Of a stretch of 5,396 nucleotides of DNA, positions 5,329-5,396 are shown piece by piece (the first letter of the stretch is position 1; each line of letters opens with the position of its first letter). The notes below the pieces were generated by a model. The model made no database searches and had not been told where the DNA came from. It was given only the letters and a program-made list of their open reading frames with translations. The stretch is from contig NZ_JBMNPQ010000087.1 of the NCBI RefSeq assembly GCF_050943655.1, forward strand, positions 1 through 5,396, given 5' to 3'. The DNA is from Peptoniphilus_A sp050943655 (GTDB lineage Bacteria > Bacillota > Clostridia > Tissierellales > Peptoniphilaceae). The position numbers were made by a program, and so were the translations under genes.

Positions 5329-5396
5329 ATATTATAATAGAAGCAGTTAGTTAAAGCTTTACAAGAATATGACACGCAGGAAAAATTTTTTAGATT
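5329..5396. other. Downstream flank, possible start of a new transcription unit
   Basis: TATAAT (5333-5338) is a perfect -10 hexamer. TTGATG (5312-5317), within the terminator, could be its -35 at a short 15-bp spacing. An ATG at 5369 opens a frame that runs to the window edge (nine codons, MTRRKNFLD), but no convincing ribosome binding site precedes it. A different frame (5341 onward, KQLVKALQEY...) looks more protein-like but has a stop just before it and no start codon. Nothing here can be called a gene. Confidence 0.2.

Noticed and set aside
5369..5396. Start of a downstream gene at ATG 5369 (MTRRKNFLD).
   Set aside because: Only nine codons are visible and no ribosome binding site is present; another frame looks equally or more protein-like but has no start codon.

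Overview
This window holds one complete six-gene operon, rnfCDGEAB, encoding the Rnf complex (ferredoxin:NAD+ oxidoreductase, ion-translocating). All six genes lie on the + strand and fill positions 261-5287. The order C-D-G-E-A-B is the one known from clostridial and acetogenic Firmicutes. AT-rich DNA, very AT-rich intergenic regions, strong AGGAGG-type ribosome binding sites and a clostridial-type polyferredoxin RnfB point to an obligately anaerobic low-GC Firmicute. My guess is a Clostridia/Tissierellia lineage (for example a Peptoniphilaceae-like anaerobic coccus), but the species cannot be read from the sequence.

Layout. Positions 1-260 are an AT-rich leader. It carries a perfect 16-bp palindrome (199-214) that contains a perfect extended -10 promoter element, then a possible weak hairpin over the rnfC ribosome binding site. 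The genes follow: rnfC (261-1595), rnfD (1606-2604), rnfG (2605-3186), rnfE (3198-3794), rnfA (3794-4372) and rnfB (4388-5287). Gaps are 10, 0, 11, -1 and 15 bp, and several ribosome binding sites overlap the preceding stop codon, so this is one tightly coupled transcription unit. A rho-independent terminator follows rnfB at 5301-5328. The last 66 bases hold no gene I can support.

How the parts work together (family knowledge applied to the motifs seen). RnfB, a membrane-anchored polyferredoxin, accepts low-potential electrons from reduced ferredoxin. They cross the membrane through a [2Fe-2S] centre held between RnfA and RnfE (one pair of cysteines in each is visible), pass over the covalently bound flavins of RnfG and RnfD, and reach the iron-sulfur clusters and FMN of RnfC, which reduces NAD+. 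The drop in potential drives export of Na+ or H+; which ion cannot be decided here. The flavin transferase ApbE, needed to load RnfG and RnfD, is not encoded in the window.

I see no new biological system. The points most worth checking are the palindrome/extended -10 overlap upstream of rnfC, which resembles a divergent Rex (NADH-sensing repressor) operator, and the degenerate flavin-attachment motif of RnfG, which lacks the usual Asp and Gly.
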